A stretch of 64,000 nucleotides of DNA from Inia geoffrensis (lineage: Eukaryota; Chordata; Mammalia; Artiodactyla; Iniidae): assembly GCA_036417435.1 (NCBI GenBank), contig CM070915.1:81221799-81285798 (forward strand), given 5' to 3'. The position numbers and the translations under genes are program-made. Under the pieces are notes generated by a model. That model made no database searches and had not been told where the DNA came from. It saw only the letters and a program-made list of their open reading frames with translations. Below are positions 47,575 to 61,167 of this stretch, in pieces (positions within the stretch are counted from its first letter, which is position 1; each line of letters starts with the position of its first letter).

Positions 47575-48915
47575 AATGGGGAGGTATTAGGGTACAGGAT
47601 AGGGTACAACAATACTCAAGGGTTAGCGTACGTTTGAGGGCATGAGTTAGTGTTTGTGTACTGGTTAAGATTAGGGCATTGGTTAGTGTAGGGCATCGGA
47701 AGTGGGTCAGGTTTAGGGATGGGGTTAGGGTTAGGGTTAAGGAATGGGGACGGATTAGGGTACAATTTAGGGTACGACAACGCTTAAGGTTTAGCGTACG
47801 TGTGAGGGCACGAGTTAGTGTTGGTGTCCTGGTTAAGATTAGGGCACGAGTGAGGGTAAGGCTTCGGGTGAGGGTCAGGGTTAGGATTCGGGTTAGGGTT
47901 AGTGTTAAGGAATGCAGAGGGATTATGGTACAGCTTAGGGTACGACAGTGCTTAAGGGTTAGCGTTCGTGTGAGGGCAAGGGTTAGTGTTAGTGTCCTGG
48001 TTAAGATTAGGGCACGGGTGAGGGTAAGGCTTCAGGTGAGGTTCAGGGTTAGGATTCGGGTTAGGGTTAGGGTTAGGGAATGGGGAGGGATTAGGGTACA
48101 GTTTAGGGTACGACAACGATTAAGGGTTAACGTACTTGTGAGGGCACAAGTTAGTGTTGTCCTGGTTAAGATTAGGGCACGGGTGAGGGTAAGGTGTCGG
48201 GTGAGGGTCAGGGATAGAATTCGGGTTAGGGTTAGGGTTAGGGAATGGGGAGATATTAGGGCACAGTTTGGGGTACCACAACGCTTAAGGTTAAGCGTAC
48301 GTGTGAGGTCACTAGTTAGTGTTAGTGTACTGCTTACGATTAGGGCACGGGTGAGGGTAAGGCCTCATAAGAGGGTCACGTTAAGGGTTAGGGTTAGGGT
48401 TAGGGTTAGGGAATGGGGAGTGATTAGGGTACAGGTTAGGGTACGGCAATGGCTTAGGGTTGGCGTTCGTTAGAGGGCATGAGTTAGTGTTGATGTACTG
48501 GTTAAAATTAGGACACGGGTGAGGGTAAAGTTTCGGGTGAGTGTCATGGTTAGGTTTCAGGTTAGGGTTAGGGTTAGGGAATGGAGAGGGATTAGGGTAC
48601 AGGTTAGGGTACCTCTGCGGTTTAGTGTTAGCGTACGTTTGAGGGCACGAGTTAGTCTTGGTGTCCTGGTTAAGATTAGGGCACGGGTGAGGGTAAGGCT
48701 TCGGGTGAGGGTCAGGGTTAGGATTCGTGTTAGGGTTAGGGTTAGGGAATGGAGAGGGATTAGGGTACAGGTTAGGGTACGACAATGCTTAAGTGTTAGC
48801 GTAAGTGTGAGGGCACGAGTTAGTGTTGGTGTACTGGTTAAGACAACGGCACCGATGAGGGTAAGGCCTCGGAAAAGGGTCACGTTCAGGGTTTCGCTTA
48901 GGGTTAGGGTTAGGG
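47575..48915 (+). repeat. octamer with 3-bp deletion (A to H), 1341 bp
   Basis: All eight types. D lacks 3 bp near 48163 (gtgttgtcctgg for gtgttggtgtcctgg). E has cctcataagaggg. Confidence 0.91.
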
Positions 48916-50253
48916 AATGGGGAGGGATTAGGGTACAGGATAGGGTACGACAATGCTTAAGGGTTAGCGTACGTTTGAGGGCATGAGTTAGTGTTTGTGT
49001 ACTGGTTAAGATTAGGGCATTGGTTAGGGTAGGGCATCGGACGTGGGTCAGGTTTAGGGATGGGGTTAGGGTTAGGGTTAAGGAATGGGGAGGGATTAGG
49101 GTACAATTTAGTGTACGACAACGCTTAAGGTTTAGCGTACGTGTGAGGGCACGAGTTAGTGTTGGTGTCCTGGTTAAGATTAGGGCACGGGTGAGGGTAA
49201 GGCTTCGGGTGAGGGTCAGGGTTAGGATTCGGGTTAGGGTTAGGGTTAAGGAATGCAGAGGGATTAGGGTACAGTTTAGGGTACGACAGTGCTTAAGGGT
49301 TAGCATTCGTGTGAGGGCAAGGGTTAGTGTTAGTGTCCTGGTTAAGATTAGGGCACGGGTGAGGGTAAGGCTTCAGGTGAGGGTCAGGGTTAGGATTCGG
49401 GTTAGGGTTAGGGTTAGGGAATGGGGAGGGATTAGGGTACAGCTTAGGGTACGAAAACGATTAAGGGTTAGCGTACGTGTGAGGGCACAAGTTAGTGTTA
49501 GTGTCCTGGTTAAGATTAGGGCACGGGTGAGGGTAAGGTTTCGGGTGAGGGTCAGGGATAGAATTCAGGTTAGGGTTAGGATTAGGGAATGGGGAGATAT
49601 TAGGGCACAGTTTAGGATACCACAATGCTTAAGGTTTAGCGTACGTGTGAGGTCACTAGTTAGTGTTAGTGTACTGCTTACGATTAGGGCACGGGTGAGT
49701 GTAAGGCCTCGGAAGAGGGTCACGTTAAGGGTTAGGGTTAGGGAATGGGGATTGATTAGGGTACAGGTTAGGGTACGGCAATGGCTTAGGGCTGGCGTAC
49801 GTTAGAGGGCATGGGTTAGTGTTGATGTACTGGTTAAAATTAGGACACGGGTGAGGGTAAAGTTTCGGGTGAGTGTTATGGTTAGGTTTCAGGTTAGGGT
49901 TAGGGTTAGGGTTAGGGAATGGAGAGGGATTAGGGTACAGGTTAGGGTACCGCTGCGGTTTAGTGTTAGCGTACGTTTGAGGGCACGAGTTAGTCTTGGT
50001 GTCCTGGTTAAGATTAGGGCACGGGTGAGGGTAAGGCTTCGGGTGAGGGTCAGGGTTAGGATTCGGGTTAGGGTTAGGGTTAGGGAATGGAGAGGGATTA
50101 GGGTACAGGTTAGGGTACGACAATGTTTAAGGGTTAGCGTAAGTGTGAGGGCACGAGTTAGTGTTGGTGTACTGGTTAAGACAACGGCACCGATGTGGGT
50201 AAGGCCTCGGAAATGGGTCACGTTCAGGGTTTCGCTTAGAGTTAGGGTTAGGG
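48916..50253 (+). repeat. octamer with hexamer-unit indels (A to H), 1338 bp
   Basis: All eight types. E has lost two TTAGGG units (12 bp, near 49735) and is left with two. F has gained one TTAGGG (6 bp, near 49900) and ends with four. Both changes keep telomere register and look like hexamer slippage. Confidence 0.92.
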
Positions 50254-51429
50254 AATGGGGAGGGATTAGGGTACAGGATAGGATACGACAATGCTTAAGG
50301 GTTAGCGTACGTTTGAGGGCATGAGTTAGTGTTTGTGTACTGGTTAAGATTAGGGCATTGGTTAGGGTAGGGCATCGGAGGTGGGTCAGGTTTAAGGATG
50401 GGGTTAGGGTTAGGGTTAAGGAATGGGGAGGGATTAGGGTACAATTTAGGGTGCGACAACGCTTAAGGTTTAGCGTACGTGTGAGGGCACGAGTTAGTGT
50501 TGGTGTCCTGGTTAAGATTAGGGCACGGGTGAGGGTAAGGCTTCGGGTGAGGGTCAGGGTTAGGATTCGGCTTAGGGTTATGGTTAAGGAATGCAGAGGG
50601 ATTAGGGTACAGCTTAGGGTACGACAGTGCTTAAGGGTTAGCGTTCGTGTGAGAGCAAGGGTTAGTGTTAGTGTCCTGGTTAAGATTAGGGCACGGGTGA
50701 GGGTAAGGCTTCAGGTGAGGGTCAGGGATAGAATTCGGGTTAGGGTTAGGGTTAGGGAATGGGGAGATATTAGGGCACAGTTTAGGGTACTACAACGCTT
50801 AAGGTTTAGCGTACGTGTGAGGTCACTAGTTAGTGTTAGTGTACTGCTTACGATTAGGGCACGGGCGAGGGTAAGGCCTCGGAAGAGGGTCACGTTAAGG
50901 GTTAGGGTTAGGGTTAGGGTTAGGGAATGGGGATTGATTAGGGTACAGGTTAGGGTACGGCAATGGCTTAGGGTTTGCGTACGTTAGAGGGCATGGGTTA
51001 GTGTTGATGTACTGGTTAAAATTAGGACACGGGTGAGGGTAAAGTTTCCGGTGAGTGTCATGGTTAGGTTTCAGGTTAGGGTTAGGGTTAGGGAATGGAG
51101 AGGGATTAGGGTACAGGTTAGGGTACCGCTGCGGTTTAGTGTTAGCGTACGTGTGAGGGCACGAGTTAGTCTTGGTGTCCTGGTTAAGATTAGGGCACGG
51201 GTGAGGGTAAGGCTTCGTGTGAGGGTCAGGGTTAGGATTCGGGTTAGGGTTAGGGTTAGGGAATGGAGAGGGATTAGGGTACAGGTTAGGGTACGACAAT
51301 GCTTAAGGATTAGCGTACGTGTGAGGGCACGAGTTAGTGTTGGTGTACTGGTTAAGACAACGGCACCGATGAGGGTAAGGCCTCGGAAAAGGGTCACGTT
51401 CAGGGTTTCGCTTAGGGTTAGGGTTAGGG
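50254..51429 (+). repeat. heptamer (A B C/D E F G H)
   Basis: The unit at 50590 is C for most of its length (ggcttcaggtg) and only its right end is D (gggatagaattc). The breakpoint differs from the other C/D fusions of the window. Confidence 0.88.
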
Positions 51430-53607
51430 AATGGGGAGGGATTAGGGTACAGGATAGGGTACGACAATGCTTAAGGGTTAGCGTACGTTTGAGGGCATGA
51501 GTTAGTGTTTGTGTACTGGTTAAGATTAGGGCATTGGTTAGGGTAGGGCATCGGAAGTGGGTCAGGTTTAGGGATGGGGTTAGGGTTAGGGTTAAGGAAT
51601 GGGGAGGGATTAGGGTACAATTTAGGGTACGACAACGCTTAAGGTTTAGCATACGTGTGAGGGCACGAGTTAGTGTTGGTGTCCTGGTTAAGATTAGGGC
51701 ACGGGTGAGGGTAAGGCTTCGGGTGAAGGTCAGGGTTAGGATTCGGGTTAGGGTTAGGGTTAAGGATTGCAGAGGGATTAGGGTACGGCTTAGGGTACGA
51801 CAGTGCTTAAGGGTTAGCGTCCGTGTGACGGCAAGGGTTAGTGTTAGTGTCCTGGTTAAGAATAGGGCACGGGTGAGGGTAAGGCTTCAGGTGAGGGTCA
51901 GGGTTAGGATTCGGGTTAGGGTTAGGGTTAGGGAAAGGGGAGGGATTAGGGTACAGTTTAGGGTACGACAACGATTAAGGGTTAGCGTACGTGTGAGGGC
52001 ACAAGTTAGTGTTGGTGTCCTGGTTAAGATTAGGGCACGGGTGAGGGTAAGGTTTCGGGTTAGGGTCAGGGATAGAATTCGGGTTAGGGTTAGGGAATGG
52101 GGAGATATTAGGGCACAGTTTAGGGTACCACAACGCTTAAGGTTTAGCGTACGTGTGAGGTCACTAGTTAGTGTTAGTGTACTGCTTACGATTAGGCCAC
52201 GGGTGAGGTTAAGGCCTTGGAAGAGAGTCACATTAAGGGTTAGGGTTATGGTTAGGGTTAGGGAATGGGGATTGATTAGGGTACAGGTTAGGGTACGGCA
52301 ATGGCTTAGGGTTGGCGTACGTTAGAGGGCATGGGTTAGTGTTGATGTACTGGTTAAAATTAGGACACGGGTGAGGGTAAAGTATCGGGTGAGTGTCATG
52401 GTTAGGTTTCAGGTTAGGGTTAGGGTTAGGGAATTGAGAGGGATTAGGGTACAGGTTAGGGTACCTCTGCGGTTTAGTGTTAGCGTACGTGTGAGGGCAC
52501 GAGTTAGTGTTGGTGTTCTGGTTAAGATTAGGGCACGGGTGAGGGTAAGGCTTCGGGTGAGGGTCAGGGTTAGGATTCGGGTAAGGCTTAGGGTTAAGGA
52601 ATGCAGAGGGATTAGGTTACAGTTTAGGGTACGAGAGTGCTTAAGGGTTAGCGTTCGTGTGAGGGCAAGGGTTAGTGTTAGTGTCCTGGTGAAGATTAGG
52701 GCACGGGTGAGGGTAAGGCTTCAGGTGAGGGTCAGGGTTAGGATTCGGGTTAGGGTTAGGGTTAGGGAATGGGGAGGGATTAGGGTACAGTTTAGGGTAC
52801 GACAACGATTAAGGGTTAGCGTACGTGTGAGGGCACAAGTTAGTGTTGGTGTCCTGGTTAAGATTAGGGCACGGGTGAGGGTAAGGTTTCGGGTGAGGGT
52901 CAGGGATAGAATTCGGGTTAGGGTTAGGGTTAGGGAATGGGGAGATATTAGGGCACAGTTTAGGGTAGCACAACGCTTAAGGTTTAGCGTACGTGTGAGG
53001 TCACTAGTTAGTGTTAGTGTACTGCTTACTATTAGGGCACGGGTGAGGGTAAGGCCTCGGAAGAGGGTCACGTTAAGGGTTAGGGTTAGGGTTAGGGTTA
53101 GGGAATGCGGATTGATTAGGGTACAGGTGAGGGTACGGCAATGGCTTAGGGTTGGCGTACGTTAGAGGGCATGGGTTAGTGTTGATGTACTTGTTAAAAT
53201 TAGGACACGGGTGAGGGTAAAGTTTCGGGTGAGTGTCATGGTTAGGTTTCAGGTTAGGGTTAGGGTTAGGGAATGGAGAGGGATTAGGGTACAGGTTAGG
53301 GTACCGCTGCGGTTTAGTGTTAGCGTACGTGTGAGGGCACGAGTTAGTCTTGGTGTCCTGGTTAAGATTAGGGCACGGGTGAGGGTAAGGCTTCGGGTGA
53401 GGGTCAGGGTTAGGATTCGGGTTAGGGTTAGGGTTAGGGAATGGAGAGGGATTAGGGTACAGGTTAGGGTACGACAATGCTTAAGGGTTAGCGTAAGTGT
53501 GAGGGCACGAGTGAGTGTTAGTGTACTGGTTAAGACAACGGCACCGATGAGGGTAAGGCCTCGGAAAAGGGTCACGTTCAGGGTTTCGCTTAGGGTTAGG
53601 GTTAGGG
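51430..53607 (+). repeat. 13-mer with G/B chimera (A B C D E F G/B C D E F G H)
   Basis: D at 51934 has lost one TTAGGG (6 bp, near 52090). The unit at 52432 starts as G (aattgagaggg, tacctctgcgg) and ends as B (gtgttctgg, gggtaaggcttaggg). C at 52600 has gattaggttacag. These rare variants also occur at 44049-44740. Confidence 0.87.
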
Positions 53608-54951
53608 AATGGGGAGGGATTAGGGTACAGGATAGGGTACGACAATGCTTAAGGGTTAGCGTACGTTTGAGTGCATGAGTTAGTGTTTGTGTACTGGTTA
53701 AGAATAGGGCATTGGTTAGGGTAGGGCATCGGACGTGGGTCAGGTTTAGGGATGGGGTTAGGGTTAGGGTTAAGGAATGGGGAGGGATTAGGGTACAATT
53801 TAGGGTACGACAACGCTTAAGGTTTAGCGTACGTGTGAGGGCACGAGTTAGTGTTGGTGTCCTGGTTAAGATTAGGGCACGGGTGAGGGTAAGGCTTCGG
53901 GTGAGGGCCAGGGTTAGGATTCGGGTTAGGGTTAGGGTTAAGGAATGCAGAGGGATTATGGTACAGCTTAGGGTACGACAGTGCTTAAGGGTTAGCGTTC
54001 GTGTGAGGGCAAGGGTTAGTGTTAGTGTCCTGGTTAAGATTAGGGTACGGGTGAGGGTAAGGCTTCAGGTGAGGGTCAGGGTTAGGATTCGGGTTAGGGT
54101 TAGGGTTAGGGAATGGGGAGGGATTAGGGTACAGTTTAGGGTACGACAACGATTAAGGGTTAGCGTACTTGTGAGGGCACAAGTTACTGTTGGTGTCCTG
54201 GTTAATATTAGGGCACGGGTGAGGGTAAGGTGTCGGGTGAGGGTCAGGGATAGAATTCGGGTTAGGGTTAGGGTTAGGGAATGGGGAGATATTAGGGCAC
54301 AGTTTAGGGTGCCACAACGCTTAAGGTTTAGCGTACGTGTGAGGTCACTAGTTAGTGTTAGTGTACTGCTTACGATTAGTGCACGAGTGAGGGTAAGGCC
54401 TCGGAAGAGGGTCACGTTAAGGGTTAGGGTTAGGGTTAGGGTTAGGGAATGGGGATTGATTAGGGTACAGGTTAGGGTACGGCAATGGCTTAGGGTTGGC
54501 GTTCGTTAGAGGGCATGAGTCAGTGTTGATGTACTGGTTAAAATTAGGACACGGGTGAGGGTAAAGTTTCGGGTGAGTGTCATGGGTAGGTTTCAGGTTA
54601 GGGTTAGGGTTAGGGAATGGAGAGGGATTAGGGTACAGGTTAGGGTACCTCTGCGGTTTAGTGTTAGCATACGTTTGAGGGCACGAGTTAGTCTTGGTGT
54701 CCTGTTTAAGATTAGGGCACGGGTGAGGGTAAGGCTTCGGGTGAGGGTCACGGTTAGGATTCGGGTTAGGGTTAGGGTTAGGGAATGGAGAGGGATTGGG
54801 GTAAAGTTTAGGGTACGACAATGCTTAAGGGTTAGCGTAAGTGTGAGGGCACAAGTTAGTGTTGGTGTACTGGTAAAGACAACGGCACCGATGAGGGTAA
54901 GGCCTCGGAAAAGGGTCACGTTCAGGGTTTTGCTTATGGTTAGGGTTAGGG
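53608..54951 (+). repeat. intact octamer HOR (A to H), 1344 bp
   Basis: All eight types at 168 bp. G carries tacctctgcgg, shared with 48580 and 52432. D has gttactgttgg. Confidence 0.92.
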
Positions 54952-55959
54952 AATGGGGAGGGATTAGGGTACAGGATAGGGTACGACAATGTTTAAGGGT
55001 TAGCGTACGTTTGAGGGCATGAGTTAGTGTTTGTGTACTGATTAAGAATAGGGCATTGGTTAGGGCAGGGCATCGGAGGTGGGTCAGGTTTAGGGATGGG
55101 GTTAGGGTTAGGGTTAAGGAATGTGGAGGGATTAGGGTACAATTTATGGTACGACAACGCTTAAGGTTTAGCATACGTGTGAGGGCACGAGTTAGTGTTG
55201 GTGTCCTGGATAAGATTAGGGCACGGGTGAGGGTAAGGCTTCGGGTGAGGGTCAGGGTTAGGATTCGGGTTAGGGTTAGGGTTAAGGAATGGGGAGATAT
55301 TAGGGCAGAGTTTAGGGTACCACAACGCTTCAGGTTTAGCGTACGTGTGAGGTCACTAGTTAGTGTTAGTGTACTGCTTACGATTAGGGCACGGGTGAGG
55401 GTAAGGCCTCGGAAGAGGGTCACGTTAAGGGTTAGGGTTAGGGTTAGGGTTAGGGAATGGGGATTGATTAGGGTACAGGTTAGGGTACGGCAATGGCTTA
55501 GGGTTGGCGTACGTTAGAGGGCATGGGTTAGTGTTGATGTACTGGTTAAAATTAGGACACGGGTGAGGGTAAAGTTTCGGGTGAGTGTCATGGTTAGGTT
55601 TCAGGTTAGGGTTAGGGTTAGGGAATGGAGAGGGATTAGGGTATAGGTTAGGGTACCGCTGCGGTTTAGTGTTAGCGTACGTTTGAGGGCACGAGTTAGT
55701 CTTGGTGTCCTGGTTAAGATTAGGGCACGGGTGAGGGTAAGTCTTCGGGTGAGGGTCAGAGTTAGGATTCGGGTTAGGGTTAGGGTTAGGGAATGGAGAG
55801 GGATTAGGTTACAGGTTAGGGTACGACAATGCTTAAGGGTTAGCGTAAGTGTGAGGGCACGAGTTAGTGTTGGTGTACTGGTTAAGACAACGGCACCGAT
55901 GAGGGTAAGGCCTCGGAAAAGGGTCACGTTCAGGGTTTCGCTTAGGGTTAGGGTTAGGG
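54952..55959 (+). repeat. hexamer (A B E F G H)
   Basis: C and D are missing. A carries gggcagggcatcggagg. B starts aatgtggaggg. Confidence 0.88.
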
Positions 55960-57639
55960 AATGGGGAGGGATTTGGGTACAGGATAGGGTACAACAATGC
56001 TTAAGGGTTAGCGTACGTTTGAGGGCATGAGTTAGTGTTTGTGTACTGGTTAAGATTAGGGCATTGGTTAGGGTAGGGCATCGGAAGTGGGTCAGGTTTA
56101 GGGATGGGGTTAGGGTTAGGGTTAAGGAATGGGGAGGGATTAGGGTACAATTTAGGGTACGACAACGCTTAAGGTTTAGCGTACGTGTGAGGGCACGAGT
56201 TAGTGTTGGTGTCCTGGTTAAGATTAGGGCACGGGTGAGGGTAAGGCTTCGGGTGAGGGTCAGGGTTAGGATTCGGGTTAGGGTTAGGGTTAAGGAATGC
56301 AGAGGGATTAGGCTACAGCTCAGGGTACGACAGTGCTTAAGGGTTAGCGTTCGTGTGAGGGCAAGGGTTAGTGTTAGTGTCCTGGTTAAGAGTAGGGCAC
56401 GGGTGAGGGTAAGGCTTCAGGTGAGTGTCAGGGTTAGGATTCGAGTTAGGGTTAGGGTTAGGGAATGGGGAGGGATTAGGGTACAGTTTAGGGTACGACA
56501 ACGATTAAGGGTTAGCGTACGTGTGAGGGCACAAGTTAGTGTTGGTGTCCTGGTTATGATTAGGGCACGGGTGAGGGTAAGGCTTCGGGTGAGGGTCAGG
56601 GTTAGGATTCGGGTTAGGGTTAGGGTTAGGGAATGGGGAGGGATTAGGGTACAATTTAGGGTACGACAACGCTTAAGGTTTAGCGTACGTGTGAGGGCAC
56701 GAGTTAGTGTTGGTGTCCTGGTTAAGATTAGGGCACGGGTGAGGGTAAGGCTTCGGGTGAGGGTCAGGTTTAGGATTCGGGTTAGGGTTAGGGTTAAGGA
56801 ATGCAGAGGGATTAGGGTACAGCTTAGGGTACGACAACGATTAAGGGTTAGCGTACGTGTGAGTCCACAAGTTAGTGTTGGTGACCTGGTTAAGATTAGG
56901 GCACGGGTGAGGGTAAGGTTTCGGGTGAGGGTCAGGGATAGAATTCGGGTTAGGGTTAGGGTTAGGGAATGGGGAGATATTAGGGCACAGTTTAGGGTAC
57001 CACAACGCTTAAGGCTTAGCGTACGTGTGAGGTCACTAGTTAGTGTTAGTGTACTGCTTAAGATTAGGGCACGGGTGAGGGTAAGGCCTCGGAAGAGGGT
57101 CACGTTAAGGGTTAGGGTTAGGGTTAGGGTTAGGGAATGGGGATTGATTAGGGTACAGGTTAGGGTACGGCAATGGCTTAGGGTTGGCGTACGTTAGAGG
57201 GCATGGGTTAGTGTTGATGTACTGGTTAAAATTAGGACACGGGTGAGGGTAAAGTTTCGGGTGAGTGTCATGGTTAGGTTTCAGGTTCGGGTTAGGGTTA
57301 GGGAATGGAGAGGGATTAGGGTACAGGTTAGGGTACCGCTGCCGTTTATTGTTAGCGTACCTTTGAGGGCACGAGTTAGTCTTGGTGTCCTGGTTAAGAT
57401 TAGGGCACGGGTGAGGTTAAGGCTTCGGGTGAGGGTCAGGGTTAGGATTCGGGTTAGGGTTAGGGTTAGGGAATGGAGAGGGATTAGGGTACAGGTTAGG
57501 GTACGACAATGCTTAAGGGTTAGCGTAAGTGTGAGGGCACGAGTTAGTGTTGGTGTACTGGTTAAGACAACGGCACCGATGAGGGTAAGGCCTCGGAAAA
57601 GGGTCACGTTCAGGGTTTCGCTTAGGGTTAGGGTTAGGG
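55960..57639 (+). repeat. decamer (A B C D/B B C/D E F G H)
   Basis: Ten monomers. The unit at 56464 is D on the left and B-like on the right, and a second B follows at 56632. The unit at 56800 is a C/D fusion (cagcttaggg, then cgacaacgattaagg). Confidence 0.86.
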
Positions 57640-58815
57640 AATGGGGAGGGATTAGGGTACAGGATAGGGTACGACAATGCTTAAGGGTTAGCGTACGTTT
57701 GAGGGCATGAGTTAGTGTTTGTGTACTGGTTAAGATTAGGGCATTGGTTAGGGTAGGGCATCGGAAGTGGGTCAGGTTTAGGGATGGGGTTAGGGTTAGG
57801 GTTAAGGAATGGGCAGGGATTAGGGTACAATTTAGGGTACGACAACGCTTAAGGTTTAGCGTACCTGTGAGGGCACGAGTTAGTGTTGGTGTCCTGGTTA
57901 AGATTAGGGCACGGGTGAGGGTAAGGCTTCGGGTGAGGGTCAGGTTTAGGATTCGGGTTAGGGTTAGGGTTAAGGAATGCAGAGGAATTAGCGTACAGCT
58001 TAGGGTACGACAACGATTAAGGGTTAGCGTACGTGTGAGTGCACGAGTTAGTGTTGGTGTCCTGGTTAAGATTAGGGCACGGGTGAGGGTAAGGTTTCGG
58101 GTGAGGGTCAGGGATAGAATTCGGGTTAGGGTTAGGGTTAGGGAATGGGGAGATATTAGGGCACAGTTTAGGGTACCACAACGCTTAAGGTTTAGCATAC
58201 GTGTGAGGTCACTAGTTAGTGTTAGTGTACTGCTTACGATTAGGGCACGGGTGAGGGTAAGGCCTCGGAAGAGGGTCACGTTAAGGGTTAGGGTTAGGGT
58301 TAGGGTTAGGGAATGGGAATTGATTAGGGTACAGCTTAGGGTACGGCAATGGCTTAGGGTTGGCGTACGTTAGAGGGCATGGGTTAGTGTTGATGTACTG
58401 GTTAAAGTTAGGACACGGGTGAGGGTAAAGTTTCGGGTGAGTGTCATGGTTAGGTTTCAGGTTAGGGTTAGGGTTAGGGAATGGAGAGGGATTAGGGTAC
58501 AGGTTAGGGTACCGCTGCGGTTTAGTGTTAGCGTACGTTTGAGGGCACGAGTTAGTCTTGGTGTCCTGGTTAAGATTAGGGCACGGGTGAGGGTAACGCT
58601 TCGGGTGAGGGTCAGGGTTAGGATTCGGGTTAGGATTAGGGTTAGGGCATGGAGAGGGATTAGGGTACAGGTTAGGGTACGACAATGCTTAAGGGTTAGC
58701 ATAAGTGTGAGGGCACGAGTTAGTGTTGGTGTACTGGTTAAGACAACGGCACCGATGAGGGTAAGGCCTCGGAAAAGGGTCCCGTTCAGGATTTTGCTTA
58801 GTGTTAGGGTTAGGG
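57640..58815 (+). repeat. heptamer (A B C/D E F G H), 1176 bp
   Basis: The C/D fusion at 57976 has the same breakpoint as 56800, 60328 and 62511. H starts catggagaggg and ends with ggattttgcttagtg, both unusual. Confidence 0.88.
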
Positions 58816-59991
58816 AAGGGGGAGGGATTAGGGTACAATTTAGGGTACGACAACGCTTAAGGTTTAGCGTACGTGTGAGGGCACGAGTTAGTGTTGGTGT
58901 CCTGGTTAAGATTAGGGCACGGGTGAGGGTAAGGCTTCGGGTGAGGGTCAGGGTTAGGATTCGGGTTAGGGTTAGGGTTAAGGAATGCAGAGGGATTAGG
59001 GTACAGCTTAGGGTACGACAGTGCTTAAGGGTTAGCGTTCGTGTGAGGGCAAGGGTTAGTGTTAGTGTCCTGGTTAAGATTAGGGCACGGGTGAGGGTAA
59101 GGCTTCAGGTGAGGGTCAGGGTTAGGATTCGGGTTAGGGTTAGGGTTAGGGAATGGGGAGGGATTAGGGTACAGTTTCGGGTACGACAACGAATAAGGGT
59201 TAGCATACGTGTGAGGGCACAAGTTAGTGTTGGTGTCCTGGTTAAGATTAGGGCACGGGTGAGGGTAAGGTTTCGGGTGACGGTCAGGGATAGAATTCGG
59301 GTTAGGGTTAGGGTTAGGGAATGGGGAGATATTAGGGCACAGTTTAGGGTACCACAACGCTTAAGGTTTAGCGTACGTGTGAGGGCACGATTTAGTGTTA
59401 GTGTACTGCTTACGATTAGGGCACGGGTGAGGGTAAGGCCTCGGAAGAGGGTCACGTTAAGGGTTAGGGTTAGGGTTAGGGTTAGGGAATGGGGATTGAT
59501 TAGGGTACAGGTTAGGGTACGGCAATGGCTTAGGGTTGGCGTACGTTAGAGGGCATGGGTTAGTGTTGATGTATTGGTTAAAATTAGGACATGGGTGAGG
59601 GTAAAGTTTCGGGTGAGTGTCATGGTTAGGTTTCAGGTTAGGGTTAGGGTTAGGGAATGGAGAGGGATTAGGGTACAGGTTAGGGTACCGCTGTGGTTTA
59701 GTGTTAGCGTACGTTTGAGGGCACGAGTTAGTCTTGGTGTCCTGGGTACGATTAGGGCACGGGTGAGGGTAAGGCTTCGGGTGAGGGTCAGGGTTAGGAT
59801 TCGGGTTAGGGTTAGGGTTAGGGAATGGAGAGGGATTAGGGTACAGGTTAGTGTACGACAATGCTTAAGGGTTAGCGTAAGTGTGAGGGCACGAGTTAGT
59901 GTTGGTGTACTGGTTAAGACAACGGCACCGATGAGGGTAAGGCCTTGGAAAAGGGTCACGTTCAGGGTTTCGCTTAGGGTTAGGGTTAGGG
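58816..59991 (+). repeat. heptamer without A (B C D E F G H)
   Basis: H (58648) is followed directly by B (58816). E at 59320 reads gagggcacgatttag instead of gaggtcactagttag, probably local conversion from another type. Confidence 0.87.
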
Positions 59992-61167
59992 AATGGGGAG
60001 GGATTAGGGTACAGGATAGGGTACGACAATGCTTAAGGGTTAGCGTACGTTTGAGGGCATGAGTTAGTGTTTGTGTACTGGTTAAGATTAGGGCATTGGT
60101 TAGGGTAGGGCATCGGAAGTGGGTCAGGTTTAGGGATGGGGTTAGGGTTAGGGTTAAGGAATGGGGAGGGATTAGTGTACAATTTAGGGTACGAAAACGC
60201 TTAAGGTTTAGCATATGTGTGAGGGCACGAGTTAGTGTTGGTGTCCTGGTTAAGATTAGGGCACGGGTGAGGGTAAGGCTTCGGGTGAGGGTCAGGGTTA
60301 GGATTCGGGTTAGGGTTAGGGTTAAGGTATGCAGAGGGATTAGGGTACAGCTTAGGGTACGACAACGATTAAGGGTTATCGTACGTGTGAGGGCACAAGT
60401 TAGTGTTGGTGTCCTGGTTAAGATTAGGGCACGGGTGAGGGTAAGGTTTCGGGTGAGGGTCAGGGATAGAATTCGGGTTAGGGTTAGGGTTAGGGAATGG
60501 GGAGATATTAGGGCACAGTTTAGGGTACCACAACGCTTAAAGTTTAGCGTACATGTGAGGTCATTAGTTAGTGTTAGTGTACTGCTTACGATTAGGGCAC
60601 GGGTGAGGGTAAGGCCTCGGAAGAGGGTCACGTTAAGGGTTAGGGTTAGGGTTAGGGTTAGGGCATGGGGATTGATTAGGGTACAGGTTAGGGTACGGCA
60701 ATGGCTTAGGGTTGGCGTACGTCAGAGGGCATGGGTTAGTGTTGATGTACTGGTTAAAATTAGGACACGGGTGAGGGTAAAGTTTCGGGTGAGTGTCATG
60801 GTTAGGTTTCAGGTTAGGGTTAGGGTTAGGGAATGGAGAGGGATTAGGGTACAGGTTAGGGTACCGCTGCGGTTTAGTGTTAGCGTACGTTTGAGGGCAC
60901 GAATTAGTCTTGGTGTCCTGGTTAAGATTAGGGCACGGGTGAGGGTAAGGCTTCGGGTGAGGGTCAGGGTTAGGATTCGGGTTAGGGTTAGGGTTAGGGA
61001 ATGGAGAGGGATTAGGGTACAGGTTAGGGTACGACAATGCTTAAGGGTTAGCGTAAGTGTGAGGGCACGAGTTAGTGTTGGTGTACTGGTTAAGACAACG
61101 GCACCGATGAGGGTAAGGCCTCGGAAAAGGGTCACGTTCAGGGTTTCGCTTAGGTTTAGGGTTAGGG
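59992..61167 (+). repeat. heptamer (A B C/D E F G H), 1176 bp
   Basis: The C/D fusion at 60328 starts tatgcagaggg. E has cgcttaaagtttagcg, shared with 62679, so this block and 62175-63350 are close relatives. Confidence 0.88.
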
